Origin: a virus
Length of the DNA stretch: 30,051 nucleotides
Virus record (IMG/VR): IMGVR_UViG_3300009684_000121
Location: 1 to 30,051 of that record
Direction: 5' to 3' (one strand)
In this document: positions 1 through 8,017 of the stretch, piece after piece
How positions within the stretch are numbered: the first letter of the stretch is position 1
Layout of the letters: the number at the start of each line of letters is the position of its first letter
Program-made: the position numbers and the translations under genes
Notes under the pieces: generated by a model
The model's input: only the letters and a program-made list of their open reading frames with translations
Told to the model about the DNA's origin: nothing
Databases searched by the model: none

Positions 1-1328
1 GCAGGTGCAGCCGCAGGCTGCGTTGCCTGACGCTGGGTAACCAGCGGTTTAATTAAGTCTTCGCGGTTTTTGTATTCTTCACGCAATGGCCGGAGAACAT
101 TCTCCATGTGGTCTGACGCTTCTTCGCGTGCGCCAGCCGTTTCCTCTTCCCACTTGGCGTACTCTTCAGGCTTTTTCTTTTTGCTGGGCGCCGCAGGTAT
201 CAGGTCCGTCAACCGCTTGGCTTCTTCTTTAGCAGCGGTGTAATCGTCAAACAGCTTAAGCAGATTCGTTGGCTGGGTAGCTTCAGCTTCTTGTGCGGCA
301 AGGGCAGCGTCTGATTCTTTTTGCTTACGTTCAACAATCTCGCTGCGTGCGCCGCCGCGCTCACTAATGCGACCAACGCCGCCCAACGGGGAAGTCAATA
401 CGGCCTGATAAGCAGCGTTCCCATAATCAGCCAACGCTTCGTCGTTCATTAGCGGCAGACCAGCCTGCGCGCGCTCAAGTATCTGCTGTGTAATCTCGGT
501 CGGTATCTCGACCGTACCCTTGGCCGTGCCTTTGAGCAAAGTGCCAGCGCTTACTTCGCCCCTGCTTAGCTTTGGCAACAGCCTTTCTGATGCTAGTTTC
601 TCTAGTTCTTGCGCAGACTTTTTAGCGACTTGCTCATCGGTGAAGCCCATCAAGCGGCCAACCACACCCTTGCCCAGCAACAGCCGATCCGTGAAAACAT
701 CAAGCGCTGCACCCGGAACAGCCGCACCATACGCAGCTAACGGGTTTACATCGACGGGTTTGCCTTCGGCTATCTGCGCGCGAGCTTGCGCTTCCAAGTT
801 TGCCCCGGCTGTTGGTACATACGAAGACAAGAATTGCCCTGCTAATGCGCCAACCCCAGCGCCAACCCCCGCACCAACAGGCCCAAGGAACCTACCAGCC
901 ATAGCCCCTGCGCGAGCACCAGCCCCCATCGAGGCTAGCTGCGGAACCTGCTCAGCGATTGCATACGGAATCTGACCTAGCGCTTCCCCAGCAGCAGACA
1001 GCACGCCGTCTTTTTCGTATGCCTGCTTGACCTTTTCCAGCGACACTTGGCTGGGTCTAGCCTTCTCAATCTCTTCCATGCGAGCAACGCCCGCCTCGGC
1101 TGCTTCGTTACCGCCGCCTAGACCTGTGCGGAACTGCGAACCGTATCTTTGCGCTCCACCAATAAGCGCAGACCCAAGGCCAGTCTTAGGTGTAACTTCG
1201 GGCGTCTGCGTCTTAGTGCCAAAGGCATCCGGGTACAACTGCGACGCGGCATAGAAGCCGTCCATCGCGTCCTGTCCGGGCTTTAGTTGAAAGTACGACC
1301 CGTCAGGCAGTTGAATGTAGCCGGCCAT
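1..1328 (-). CDS. Large internal-virion / polyvalent-type protein, N-terminal part (runs off left edge)
   Basis: The reading frame is open from an ATG at 1328 to the left edge, giving 442 visible residues with no stop. The N-terminus has a short module (IQLPDGSYF, then A..A..YPDAFG) of the kind that opens many very long phage virion proteins. Residues about 135-172 form a glycine zipper (repeated GAG/GVGAGVGALAG) suited to inserting into or crossing a membrane, and a second Gly/Leu-rich segment lies at about 209-231. Residues after about 330 are charged and helical. The gene starts 2 bases after the stop of the upstream 781-residue gene, so it is the last visible member of the ejection-protein run. 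By analogy with podoviral ejection proteins I infer a role in genome delivery or as a large polyvalent protein. Enzymatic domains, if any, lie outside the window. Function is inferred; the frame is certain. Confidence 0.75.
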   Translation of the reverse strand, partial: MAGYIQLPDGSYFQLKPGQDAMDGFYAASQLYPDAFGTKTQTPEVTPKTGLGSALIGGAQRYGSQFRTGLGGGNEAAEAGVARMEEIEKARPSQVSLEKVKQAYEKDGVLSAAGEALGQIPYAIAEQVPQLASMGAGARAGAMAGRFLGPVGAGVGAGVGALAGQFLSSYVPTAGANLEAQARAQIAEGKPVDVNPLAAYGAAVPGAALDVFTDRLLLGKGVVGRLMGFTDEQVAKKSAQELEKLASERLLPKLSRGEVSAGTLLKGTAKGTVEIPTEITQQILERAQAGLPLMNDEALADYGNAAYQAVLTSPLGGVGRISERGGARSEIVERKQKESDAALAAQEAEATQPTNLLKLFDDYTAAKEEAKRLTDLIPAAPSKKKKPEEYAKWEEETAGAREEASDHMENVLRPLREEYKNREDLIKPLVTQRQATQPAAAP

Positions 1329-1330
1329 AG

Positions 1331-3676
1331 TTATTGCGGGTTGCGGACAAGAGCGTTTGCGGGGAGTTTATCTACCACTTTACCTGCACCAAACATCGCC
1401 AAGTATTCGGGGTACGTGAGCATCCTCTCTTCTGGCTTCATTGGATTGGATTTCCATTCCGTCAGATACTTAGAGTAAGCAGCTTGCGGATTGAATTTTT
1501 CGCTGTTAATCAGTGTAAGCCCTGCTTTTATTTGCTCCGGCGTGCCCACTTCTCCGGGTTTAGCACCCCCCAATATAGCAGCAGCGCGCAGTGACTCTGG
1601 TGGCAACTGAGCCTTAAACAAATCGGACTGTCTTTGTGCGGCAATCTGTGCTTGCGTATTCGCTGCCTGCGCTGCTATACGCCGTTCATTATTGTATGCC
1701 TCGGTATCCGCACCAAACTGCGTAAGCTTGAACTGGTTGGCTACGTCTGCGGAATGATTAAATGCGGTCAGTCCGGCGGTTCCTTTTGCGTTAAAAAGCG
1801 CCTCTCCAATTCGCATCCTGTTGTTGTTTGCGGAGTCTTCAATCTGGTCAGCTCGTGTACGCAACGCAATCTCTCGATCAAAATCCCCACGCTCCGCTGC
1901 ATTTTGTGCGGCCTCGATGGTGGTGCGCATCTGCATACGTTTTTGTGCAAGCTCTTTGAACTCTTTGTTGGACTGCTGAAGTTCTTTAGCGCCAACAGTT
2001 GCACCCGCGCCCACGTTACGAAGGAAAGATCCCAACCCTTTGCCGCCGTATGGCGACTCCATCATTTTAAGACCTGCCATCATTATTGCCATGCCTTGAG
2101 CTTTTTCTTTTTCACCTGCTTCAGCAAATTCTTCAGTGTCAAGTTTTTCAGCCAACTTTTTAAATGGGGCGGCAGGTTTATTAAGTTTTACAAACTGCGC
2201 CGTTTCTTCCGCCCGTCCAAGCGCTTCTGCTTTAGCCCTGTCGGCTTGTGCGTAAAGATCTTTAGGATCAAAAAACTGACCCACATTTTGCATCGCTTTT
2301 TCGGGGGTAAGCGCATCAGGTGTTGTCAGCTTTGGTGGACCGCCCGCCCTTACTAAACCGGGTAAGCCAGCACCCCTACTTGGTGCCGGAGCGTTCCCCG
2401 CACCAACTGCTTTGTAAAGATCTGCATATGTTTGTGTAGGTGCCGCAGGTGCCGCAGGTGCCGCAGATATTCCAGCCTGATTAGCGGGTATTTCTACGCG
2501 GCCTTTCCCACGCCCCTCGTTGCTATAGTCGGACATTGGAAAAGTGCTGCGAATGTTTGCAGCTTCGGCTTCTCTTTGCTCGCGTTGCGTGGGCGTAAGC
2601 GGCTCAAAATATCCGGGGGCAACTGCAGCGGCTTTTTCTAATCTGCGTGCTTCAAGCTCGCGTGGGTTTTTAAGCGGATCACCAACGTCCCGAATAGACT
2701 GCACAGCGCTCTGTATTCCCCGTCCAATACCAGTCAGCCCTTGTCCAATGCTCTGTCCTGTGCTTTTAAGCATTTCTCCAAAAGGCGATGTTGCTTCTGG
2801 GTTTACGGGGTCCCCATACAGTTGCCGGATAGTTGGCGGGTTTTTAAACACGTCATAACCGGGGTCGCGGAACATCGAAGTGGTGTCTCTAGCCACCATG
2901 TTGTCTTTAGCCACGGCGCTAGTTTGTGCAGGAGTGTACGGTACTTGTGTTGGTTGTTGGGCGTTCTCTGCCGCCATCCGTTCACGCTGAACTATCACTT
3001 CGACCAACGGTGCAGGCGTGCCAAGCGAGCTAAGCTGCGCACGAATCGCATCTTCGTTAAAACCCCCACCAGCCATACGAATCGCACCACCATCGGCATA
3101 GCCAACAGCCTCGTCCGCATCCGCATACCCAGCGATCCCACCGTCAGCCATGTTCTGGATATTCCGAGCAGGCAAACCAGCTAGACCTTGCGGGGCCGCG
3201 CTGGGACCGGAAGGTGGGGGCATTTGCGGAGGCATACCCCGTGGGGGCATTTGTGGGGGCATTTGTGGAGGCATACCCTGCGCAGGCATCTGCGGAGCAG
3301 GAGGCGGACTTTGTGGAGTGGGCGGCATAGCCGGTGGCATCTGCATACCCGGTGGGGGCATCCCCATAGGCAGACCTTGCGGTGGCATTGGGCCTTGTGG
3401 TCCTCCGGGTGGTGGCATGGGCGCCCCGCCTTGCCCACCAATAGACTGCATAACTTGCTGCGCTACGGTCGGGGGGTGCTGCCCACTCAGCATTGCCAAC
3501 GCTTTGGAGTGCATCTCCTTGGCGTCATTGACCGCTTGGTTGGCAAGGCTCAACCGGATAGCGTCGTCTTGATGTATTTGCGCATATTGGCGCAGCATCT
3601 GTAGGGCTTGTGGCGAACCGACGCGCGCCAGTTTTTGAAGCTGCGCTTCTTCCCGTGCAATGTTTTCGTGCAGCAT
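1331..3676 (-). CDS. Putative internal virion protein, Pro/Met-rich with Gly-Gly motifs
   Basis: This is a 781-residue protein starting at an ATG with an AAGG ribosome-binding site 7 bases upstream. Residues 1-65 are helical and charged. Residues 84-170 are a low-complexity linker of repeated MPPQ/MPPPG units. Three Gly-Gly motifs follow (MADGG at 176, YADGG at 193, MAGGG at 201). The middle is poorly structured and Pro/Ala-rich. From about 520 the protein is helical: a GMAIMMAGLKMM-type amphipathic segment, a Gly-rich patch (YGGKGLGSFLRNVGAGATVG), then a long Ala/Gln-rich helix. No enzymatic motif is visible. It sits between the repeat-rich 1440-residue protein and the glycine-zipper protein, which suggests an ejection or internal-core component. 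That role is inferred from position and composition. A structural scaffold is an alternative. Confidence 0.7.
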   Translation of the reverse strand: MLHENIAREEAQLQKLARVGSPQALQMLRQYAQIHQDDAIRLSLANQAVNDAKEMHSKALAMLSGQHPPTVAQQVMQSIGGQGGAPMPPPGGPQGPMPPQGLPMGMPPPGMQMPPAMPPTPQSPPPAPQMPAQGMPPQMPPQMPPRGMPPQMPPPSGPSAAPQGLAGLPARNIQNMADGGIAGYADADEAVGYADGGAIRMAGGGFNEDAIRAQLSSLGTPAPLVEVIVQRERMAAENAQQPTQVPYTPAQTSAVAKDNMVARDTTSMFRDPGYDVFKNPPTIRQLYGDPVNPEATSPFGEMLKSTGQSIGQGLTGIGRGIQSAVQSIRDVGDPLKNPRELEARRLEKAAAVAPGYFEPLTPTQREQREAEAANIRSTFPMSDYSNEGRGKGRVEIPANQAGISAAPAAPAAPTQTYADLYKAVGAGNAPAPSRGAGLPGLVRAGGPPKLTTPDALTPEKAMQNVGQFFDPKDLYAQADRAKAEALGRAEETAQFVKLNKPAAPFKKLAEKLDTEEFAEAGEKEKAQGMAIMMAGLKMMESPYGGKGLGSFLRNVGAGATVGAKELQQSNKEFKELAQKRMQMRTTIEAAQNAAERGDFDREIALRTRADQIEDSANNNRMRIGEALFNAKGTAGLTAFNHSADVANQFKLTQFGADTEAYNNERRIAAQAANTQAQIAAQRQSDLFKAQLPPESLRAAAILGGAKPGEVGTPEQIKAGLTLINSEKFNPQAAYSKYLTEWKSNPMKPEERMLTYPEYLAMFGAGKVVDKLPANALVRNPQ

Positions 3677-3685
3677 GACAGTACC

Positions 3686-6600
3686 TTATTGCATTCTGGC
3701 AAGAATGAGTGAAGACAATCCACGCGGTTTACGAATAATACCGCCTTTTGCTTTAATCGGCGTAGACGAAAATAAGTTAGCCGCACCAATCGCAGCCGTA
3801 CCGAAACCTGCAAGCTGTGATGCCGTACTCGGCGCTTGTTGATAAACAGCCTGCGTTTGCTGGGTCAACGGCACTCCACGCAACACGTTTGAAAGTTGCC
3901 CAATCTGTTGGAATGGGAAGTTCTGCTGGTTGATGAAGTCGTTGTAGTTCTGCGTAAGCTGCTGCTGGTTATAGTTTTGCGCCTGCACGCCCATCTGATT
4001 CTGAGCGTTGGCAATATTCATCTGTTGCTGGTTATACATGCCACTCAAGTTACCGTAGTTCTGCATGCCCTGCATGCCGGCTTGAAGAGCTTGTAACCCG
4101 TAACCCGCGCCGTATTGATTGGCCTGCTCTTGCAACTGATTAGCAGCTTGACCGTATTGCGCCCTGTTTGCTGCCGCTGCCATGCTCTGACCATAGCCGT
4201 ACTGATTGGCTTGTTCTTGTTGTTGCTGCGTAGTAAGCCCTGCCTGCTGATTAGCCAACTGCGCCTGCAATGCCTGCTGGTTGTACATCTGCTGTACGCC
4301 CAGATTAGCTGCAAGATTCTGCTGCCCAACAGTAAGTCCGGCTTGTTGATTTGCAAGGTTTGCTTGTTGGCTAAGTTGCGCGTTTTGCAGATTTGACGCT
4401 TGGTTGAACTGCCCCTGCTGCAAACCGTACTGACCAGCAAGTGCTTGATTAGAGAGTGCGAATTGATTCGCGGCCTGTTGATTAGCGAGGTTAGCTGCTT
4501 GCCCAAACTGACCTTGCTGCAAACCGTACTGTCCGGCAAGTGCTTGATTAGAGAGCGCAAACTGGTTAGCTGCCTGCTGATTAGCGGCATTAGCTGCTTG
4601 GTTCATTGAGCCTTGCTGCAACCCATACTGCCCCGCAAGTGCTTGATTAGAGAGCGCAAACTGGTTAGCCGCTTGCTGATTAGCAGCATTAGCTGCTTGG
4701 TTCATTGAGCCTTGCTGCAACCCGTACTGCGCACCGTACTGCTGATTAGCCAATGCAATTTGATTAGCCGCTTGCTGATTAGCAGCATTAGCTGCTTGGT
4801 TCATTGAGCCTTGCTGCAACCCATATTGCGCGCCATACTGCTGATTAGCCAATGCAATTTGATTAGCTGCTTGCTGATTAGCAGCATTAGCTGCTTGGCT
4901 CATTGAGCCTTGCTGCAACCCGTATTGGCCAGAAAGTGCCTGATTAGCCAGTGCAATTTGGTTCGCTGCCTGTTGATTAGCAGCATTAGCTGCTTGGTTC
5001 ATTGAGCCTTGCTGCAACCCGTACTGCGCGCCGTATTGTTGATTAGCCAAAACCGCTTGTTGCTGATTAGCAAGATTGGCCAAGCCCATCTGTTGATTCA
5101 TTGAGCCTTGCTGCAACCCGTACTGAGCGCCATACTGCTGATTATTCGCCGCAGCCTGCTGCGCAAGTTGCGCATTTTGCAAAGCAAGCGCCTGATCCAT
5201 TGTGCCTTGCTGCAAACCGTACTGTCCTGCAAGCGCCTGATTAGCGAGCGCTGTCTGTTGTTGATTGGCAAGGCTGGCCAGCCCCATTTGCTGGTTCATC
5301 TGGCCTTGTTGTAGCCCGTACTGCGCACCGTATTGCTGGTTGTTAGCTGCGGCCTGTTGCGCAAGCTGAGCATTTTGAAGTGCCGTCGCTTGGTTCATCG
5401 TGCCCTGCTGCAAGCCATACTGGTTTAGTGCGGCTTGGTTAGCAGCGTTGGCTGCTTGGCTCATTGAGCCTTGCTGAAGACCGTATTGACCCTGCAACGA
5501 TTGGTTAGCCAGTGCAATTTGATTGGCTGACTGTTGGTTTGCTGCACTGGCTGATTGCTGCAACTGTGCGTTTTGAAGACCGTATTGTCCGGTCAGCGAT
5601 TGATTAGCCAGTGCAATCTGATTGGCCGATTGTTGATTTGCCGCATTAGCTGCTTGTTGTAGTTGCGCGTTTTGCAGACCGTATTGTCCGATCAACGCTT
5701 GATTAGCGAGCGCAGTCTGTTGGCGATTGGCGACGTTACCCATCGCCATCTGCTGTTCCATTGTCCCCTGCTGCAAACCGTATTGATTTGCTGCGGCTTG
5801 GTTTGCCGCACTGGCGGCTTGTTGCAACTGTGCGTTTTGGAGGCCGTACTGAGCGCCATACTGCTGATTATTAGCGGCGGCCTGCTGTTGCAGTTGTGCG
5901 TTTTGAAGCACTGTGGCCTGATCCATCTGCCCTTGGGACAGCCCGAATTGGTTTAATGCGTTTTGATTGGCCACCTTGGCAGCTTGCCGCATTGCAGCAT
6001 TTTGCAAATTTACTTCCTGATTAAGCTGGGCTTGCGTAATCCCGTATTGCCCCTGTAGCGACTGATTAGAAAGTTGTTGCTGTTGTAGAAGTTGTGCGTT
6101 TTGCAGCGCCGTATTGTACTGCTGCGTTTGATTAAATTTGCTTGTGTCAATACCAGCAGATTGATTAGCAAGCAATGCTTGCAATCCGGTTTGTTGGTTT
6201 AATTGCTGTGCAGTCAATCCAGTCTGTGCGCCAAGACCTTGGGTCTGAAGCAATGCGCTCAGATTTTGAACACCAGTTTGTTGCTGAACCTGTTGGTTAG
6301 CCAGCGCCGCTTGAAGCGCGGCTTGTTGTTCAGTATTAAACTGCCCTTGTGCTGATTGGAACGCTGATTGCAAACCTTGAGCTTGAATATCACCTTTCTG
6401 GGTAGCCAGATTGCGCGCCGCTTCAGCATTCTCAATAGCTTGGCGTGTGCCCCCAAAAGCCCCAGCTTGAGCAAAACCTGCGCCACGTTTAGTCGAGGCA
6501 ATATCTGCTTGGCGTTGTGCTTCACGTTGCTGAATATCCACCACACTTTGCATGTAGGGGGACATGTAGGCGTTGGCTGCTCCGGGCTGCGTAAACGAAC

Positions 6601-8008
6601 CTGTGCCTACATTTGCAGCCGCCTGCATCTGCAAACGCTCAAGCGGCAACGCTTGTACCCGTTCAGCAGCAGCACGCTCAAACCCAATATCTTGCGGCGT
6701 GTAATTGAGCTGTTGCCCTTGATAAAGAGGGACTTCGCCAAGCAGACTGTATTCCGCTTGCTCCGCTTGCATTTGAGCAACTTGACCAAGCTGCGTTTGC
6801 CGCGCTTGTGCAGCCGCCATCTCTGGCGAAGCACCAAGCTGCGCAGCATTCATGGTTGCCGCATTACCTAAACGTGCAGCCGTGCCCATTTGGGCTTCGC
6901 TTAGTGGGGCGTTGCCTAATTGCGCCGCTCGCATTTGAGCGGCGCGGGCTTGTGGAGACGCGCCAAGCTGCGCTGCTTGCATCTGAGCGGCACGGGCTTC
7001 TGGAGACATGCCAAGCTGCGCGGCGTTCATTGACGCCGCATTACCTAGCTGTGTTTGCGCAGCCTGCGCTGCCCGCATTTCTGGCGAAGCCGCAAGAAGA
7101 GACGCCACCCCTGTTTGTGCGGCTGAAGTTGGGGCGTTGCCTAGACCTGTACGCGCTGCTTGCGCAGCACGCATTTCAGGAGAAGCATTAAGAAGCGAAG
7201 CAACCCCGGTCTGGCCGCTAACAGTAGGCGCCATGCCCATCTGCGCAGCCTGCATTGCTTGAGCTATAGCTGTTGGGGAAGCCCCCATCTGCGCAGCCTG
7301 CATTGCTTGAGCTATAGCTGTTGGGGAAGCCCCCATCTGCGCAGCCTGCATTGCTTGCGCTATAGCTGTCGGAGAAAGCCCCATCTGCGCAGCCTGCATC
7401 GCTTGGGACGTAGCTGTCGGAGAAAGCCCCATCTGCGCGGCCTGCATCGCTTGGGACGTAGCTGTTGGAGAAAGCCCCATCTGCGCAGCCTGCATCGCTT
7501 GGGACGTAGCTGTCGGAGAAACCCCCATCTGCGCAGCATTTGCAGTAGCCCCCTGCACATTTTGGGGGCCTTGCATCTGGAAATATTGGGCGTTCTGCGG
7601 ACTTACCCCTTGGTAGCTAAACTGCCCCGGCTGATAAGCTCCCGGCGCTGTGTACTGGTTGCCATAAGCGGTTGGGTTGTACCGAGACTGCCCTGCCTGC
7701 GCAGCCAAGTTGTACATGTTCTGAAGCGAGTTACCTGCTTCAGCGCCAAGACCCATGTTCTGGATCGTGTTGTACGCCTGCTGACTAAGCACGTCCGGGC
7801 CAGCAATCCGTTGGCCTTGGTATGTCTGATAGGGTTTAAGTCCAGATACTTGCGGTTGACCATTAGAGTCAAGGAGTAACTGCCCGTTAGCATCGCGCTT
7901 ATAGTCGTAAATTGCCCCTTCAGTAGCGCCAAGCATGCGCTCAACCTGCGCACGTGCGTAGTCAGGGATCGACGTTTGCGTTTGAACAATTTGTTGTGGA
8001 TCTGCCAT
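3686..8008 (-). CDS. Giant Gln/Asn-rich repeat virion protein, putative ejection rod
   Basis: This is a 1440-residue protein with an ATG and an AAGGA site 6 bases upstream. Residues 1-157 are non-repetitive. Residues 158-253 hold six near-perfect 16-residue repeats (AAQMGLSPTATSQAMQ type). Residues 254-400 are degenerate relatives containing SPEMRAAQ. Around 440-560 is a conserved-looking helical block (AYMSPYMQSVVDIQQREAQR, then KRGAGFAQAGAFGGTRQAI) that I recognise from many phage internal proteins. Residues about 640-1230 are built from 11-residue units (N-Q-x4-Q-x2-L/A-x) grouped into 33-residue repeats such as GQYGLQQGSMN. The C-terminus has KAKGGIIRKPRG. The hendecad pattern suggests long alpha-helical right-handed coiled coil, which I infer could form a rod or tube for DNA ejection. 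Very low Cys/Trp and charge content in the repeats makes an enzyme unlikely. It could also be a tail fibre or scaffold. Confidence 0.75.
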   Translation of the reverse strand: MADPQQIVQTQTSIPDYARAQVERMLGATEGAIYDYKRDANGQLLLDSNGQPQVSGLKPYQTYQGQRIAGPDVLSQQAYNTIQNMGLGAEAGNSLQNMYNLAAQAGQSRYNPTAYGNQYTAPGAYQPGQFSYQGVSPQNAQYFQMQGPQNVQGATANAAQMGVSPTATSQAMQAAQMGLSPTATSQAMQAAQMGLSPTATSQAMQAAQMGLSPTAIAQAMQAAQMGASPTAIAQAMQAAQMGASPTAIAQAMQAAQMGMAPTVSGQTGVASLLNASPEMRAAQAARTGLGNAPTSAAQTGVASLLAASPEMRAAQAAQTQLGNAASMNAAQLGMSPEARAAQMQAAQLGASPQARAAQMRAAQLGNAPLSEAQMGTAARLGNAATMNAAQLGASPEMAAAQARQTQLGQVAQMQAEQAEYSLLGEVPLYQGQQLNYTPQDIGFERAAAERVQALPLERLQMQAAANVGTGSFTQPGAANAYMSPYMQSVVDIQQREAQRQADIASTKRGAGFAQAGAFGGTRQAIENAEAARNLATQKGDIQAQGLQSAFQSAQGQFNTEQQAALQAALANQQVQQQTGVQNLSALLQTQGLGAQTGLTAQQLNQQTGLQALLANQSAGIDTSKFNQTQQYNTALQNAQLLQQQQLSNQSLQGQYGITQAQLNQEVNLQNAAMRQAAKVANQNALNQFGLSQGQMDQATVLQNAQLQQQAAANNQQYGAQYGLQNAQLQQAASAANQAAANQYGLQQGTMEQQMAMGNVANRQQTALANQALIGQYGLQNAQLQQAANAANQQSANQIALANQSLTGQYGLQNAQLQQSASAANQQSANQIALANQSLQGQYGLQQGSMSQAANAANQAALNQYGLQQGTMNQATALQNAQLAQQAAANNQQYGAQYGLQQGQMNQQMGLASLANQQQTALANQALAGQYGLQQGTMDQALALQNAQLAQQAAANNQQYGAQYGLQQGSMNQQMGLANLANQQQAVLANQQYGAQYGLQQGSMNQAANAANQQAANQIALANQALSGQYGLQQGSMSQAANAANQQAANQIALANQQYGAQYGLQQGSMNQAANAANQQAANQIALANQQYGAQYGLQQGSMNQAANAANQQAANQFALSNQALAGQYGLQQGSMNQAANAANQQAANQFALSNQALAGQYGLQQGQFGQAANLANQQAANQFALSNQALAGQYGLQQGQFNQASNLQNAQLSQQANLANQQAGLTVGQQNLAANLGVQQMYNQQALQAQLANQQAGLTTQQQQEQANQYGYGQSMAAAANRAQYGQAANQLQEQANQYGAGYGLQALQAGMQGMQNYGNLSGMYNQQQMNIANAQNQMGVQAQNYNQQQLTQNYNDFINQQNFPFQQIGQLSNVLRGVPLTQQTQAVYQQAPSTASQLAGFGTAAIGAANLFSSTPIKAKGGIIRKPRGLSSLILARMQ
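4400..6080 (-). repeat. Imperfect 99-bp tandem repeats encoding hendecad units
   Basis: Within the giant repeat protein, units of about 99 bases (33 residues, three 11-residue subunits) recur, each marked by a QYGLQ block and an NQAANAANQQAAN-type block. Several adjacent units between about 4600 and 5100 are nearly identical at the DNA level; those further right are more diverged. The gradient suggests recent expansion near 4600-5100. Confidence 0.85.
7250..7537 (-). repeat. Six 48-bp tandem repeats encoding 16-residue units
   Basis: Six consecutive 48-base units encode AAQMG(L/A/V)SPTA(T/I)(S/A)QAMQ, residues 158-253 of the giant repeat protein. Two adjacent units are identical. They form two subtypes (TATSQ and TAIAQ), showing block duplication. 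Related but decayed copies continue towards about 6800. Confidence 0.9.
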
Positions 8009-8017
8009 GACTATTCC

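Noticed and set aside
1634-2356. Plus-strand 240-codon ORF rich in Cys and Phe
   Set aside because: Composition is typical of an antisense shadow of the 781-residue gene, with no ribosome-binding site or recognisable motif.
4400-6080. CRISPR-like array of regularly spaced repeats
   Set aside because: The spacing is a multiple of three, units are translated in one long frame, and the intervals between near-identical blocks are themselves related repeats rather than unique spacers.
7160-7879. Plus-strand 239-codon ORF with repeats of basic residues
   Set aside because: It is the antisense reading of the 48-bp repeats in the giant protein; it has no supported start site and no independent signature.
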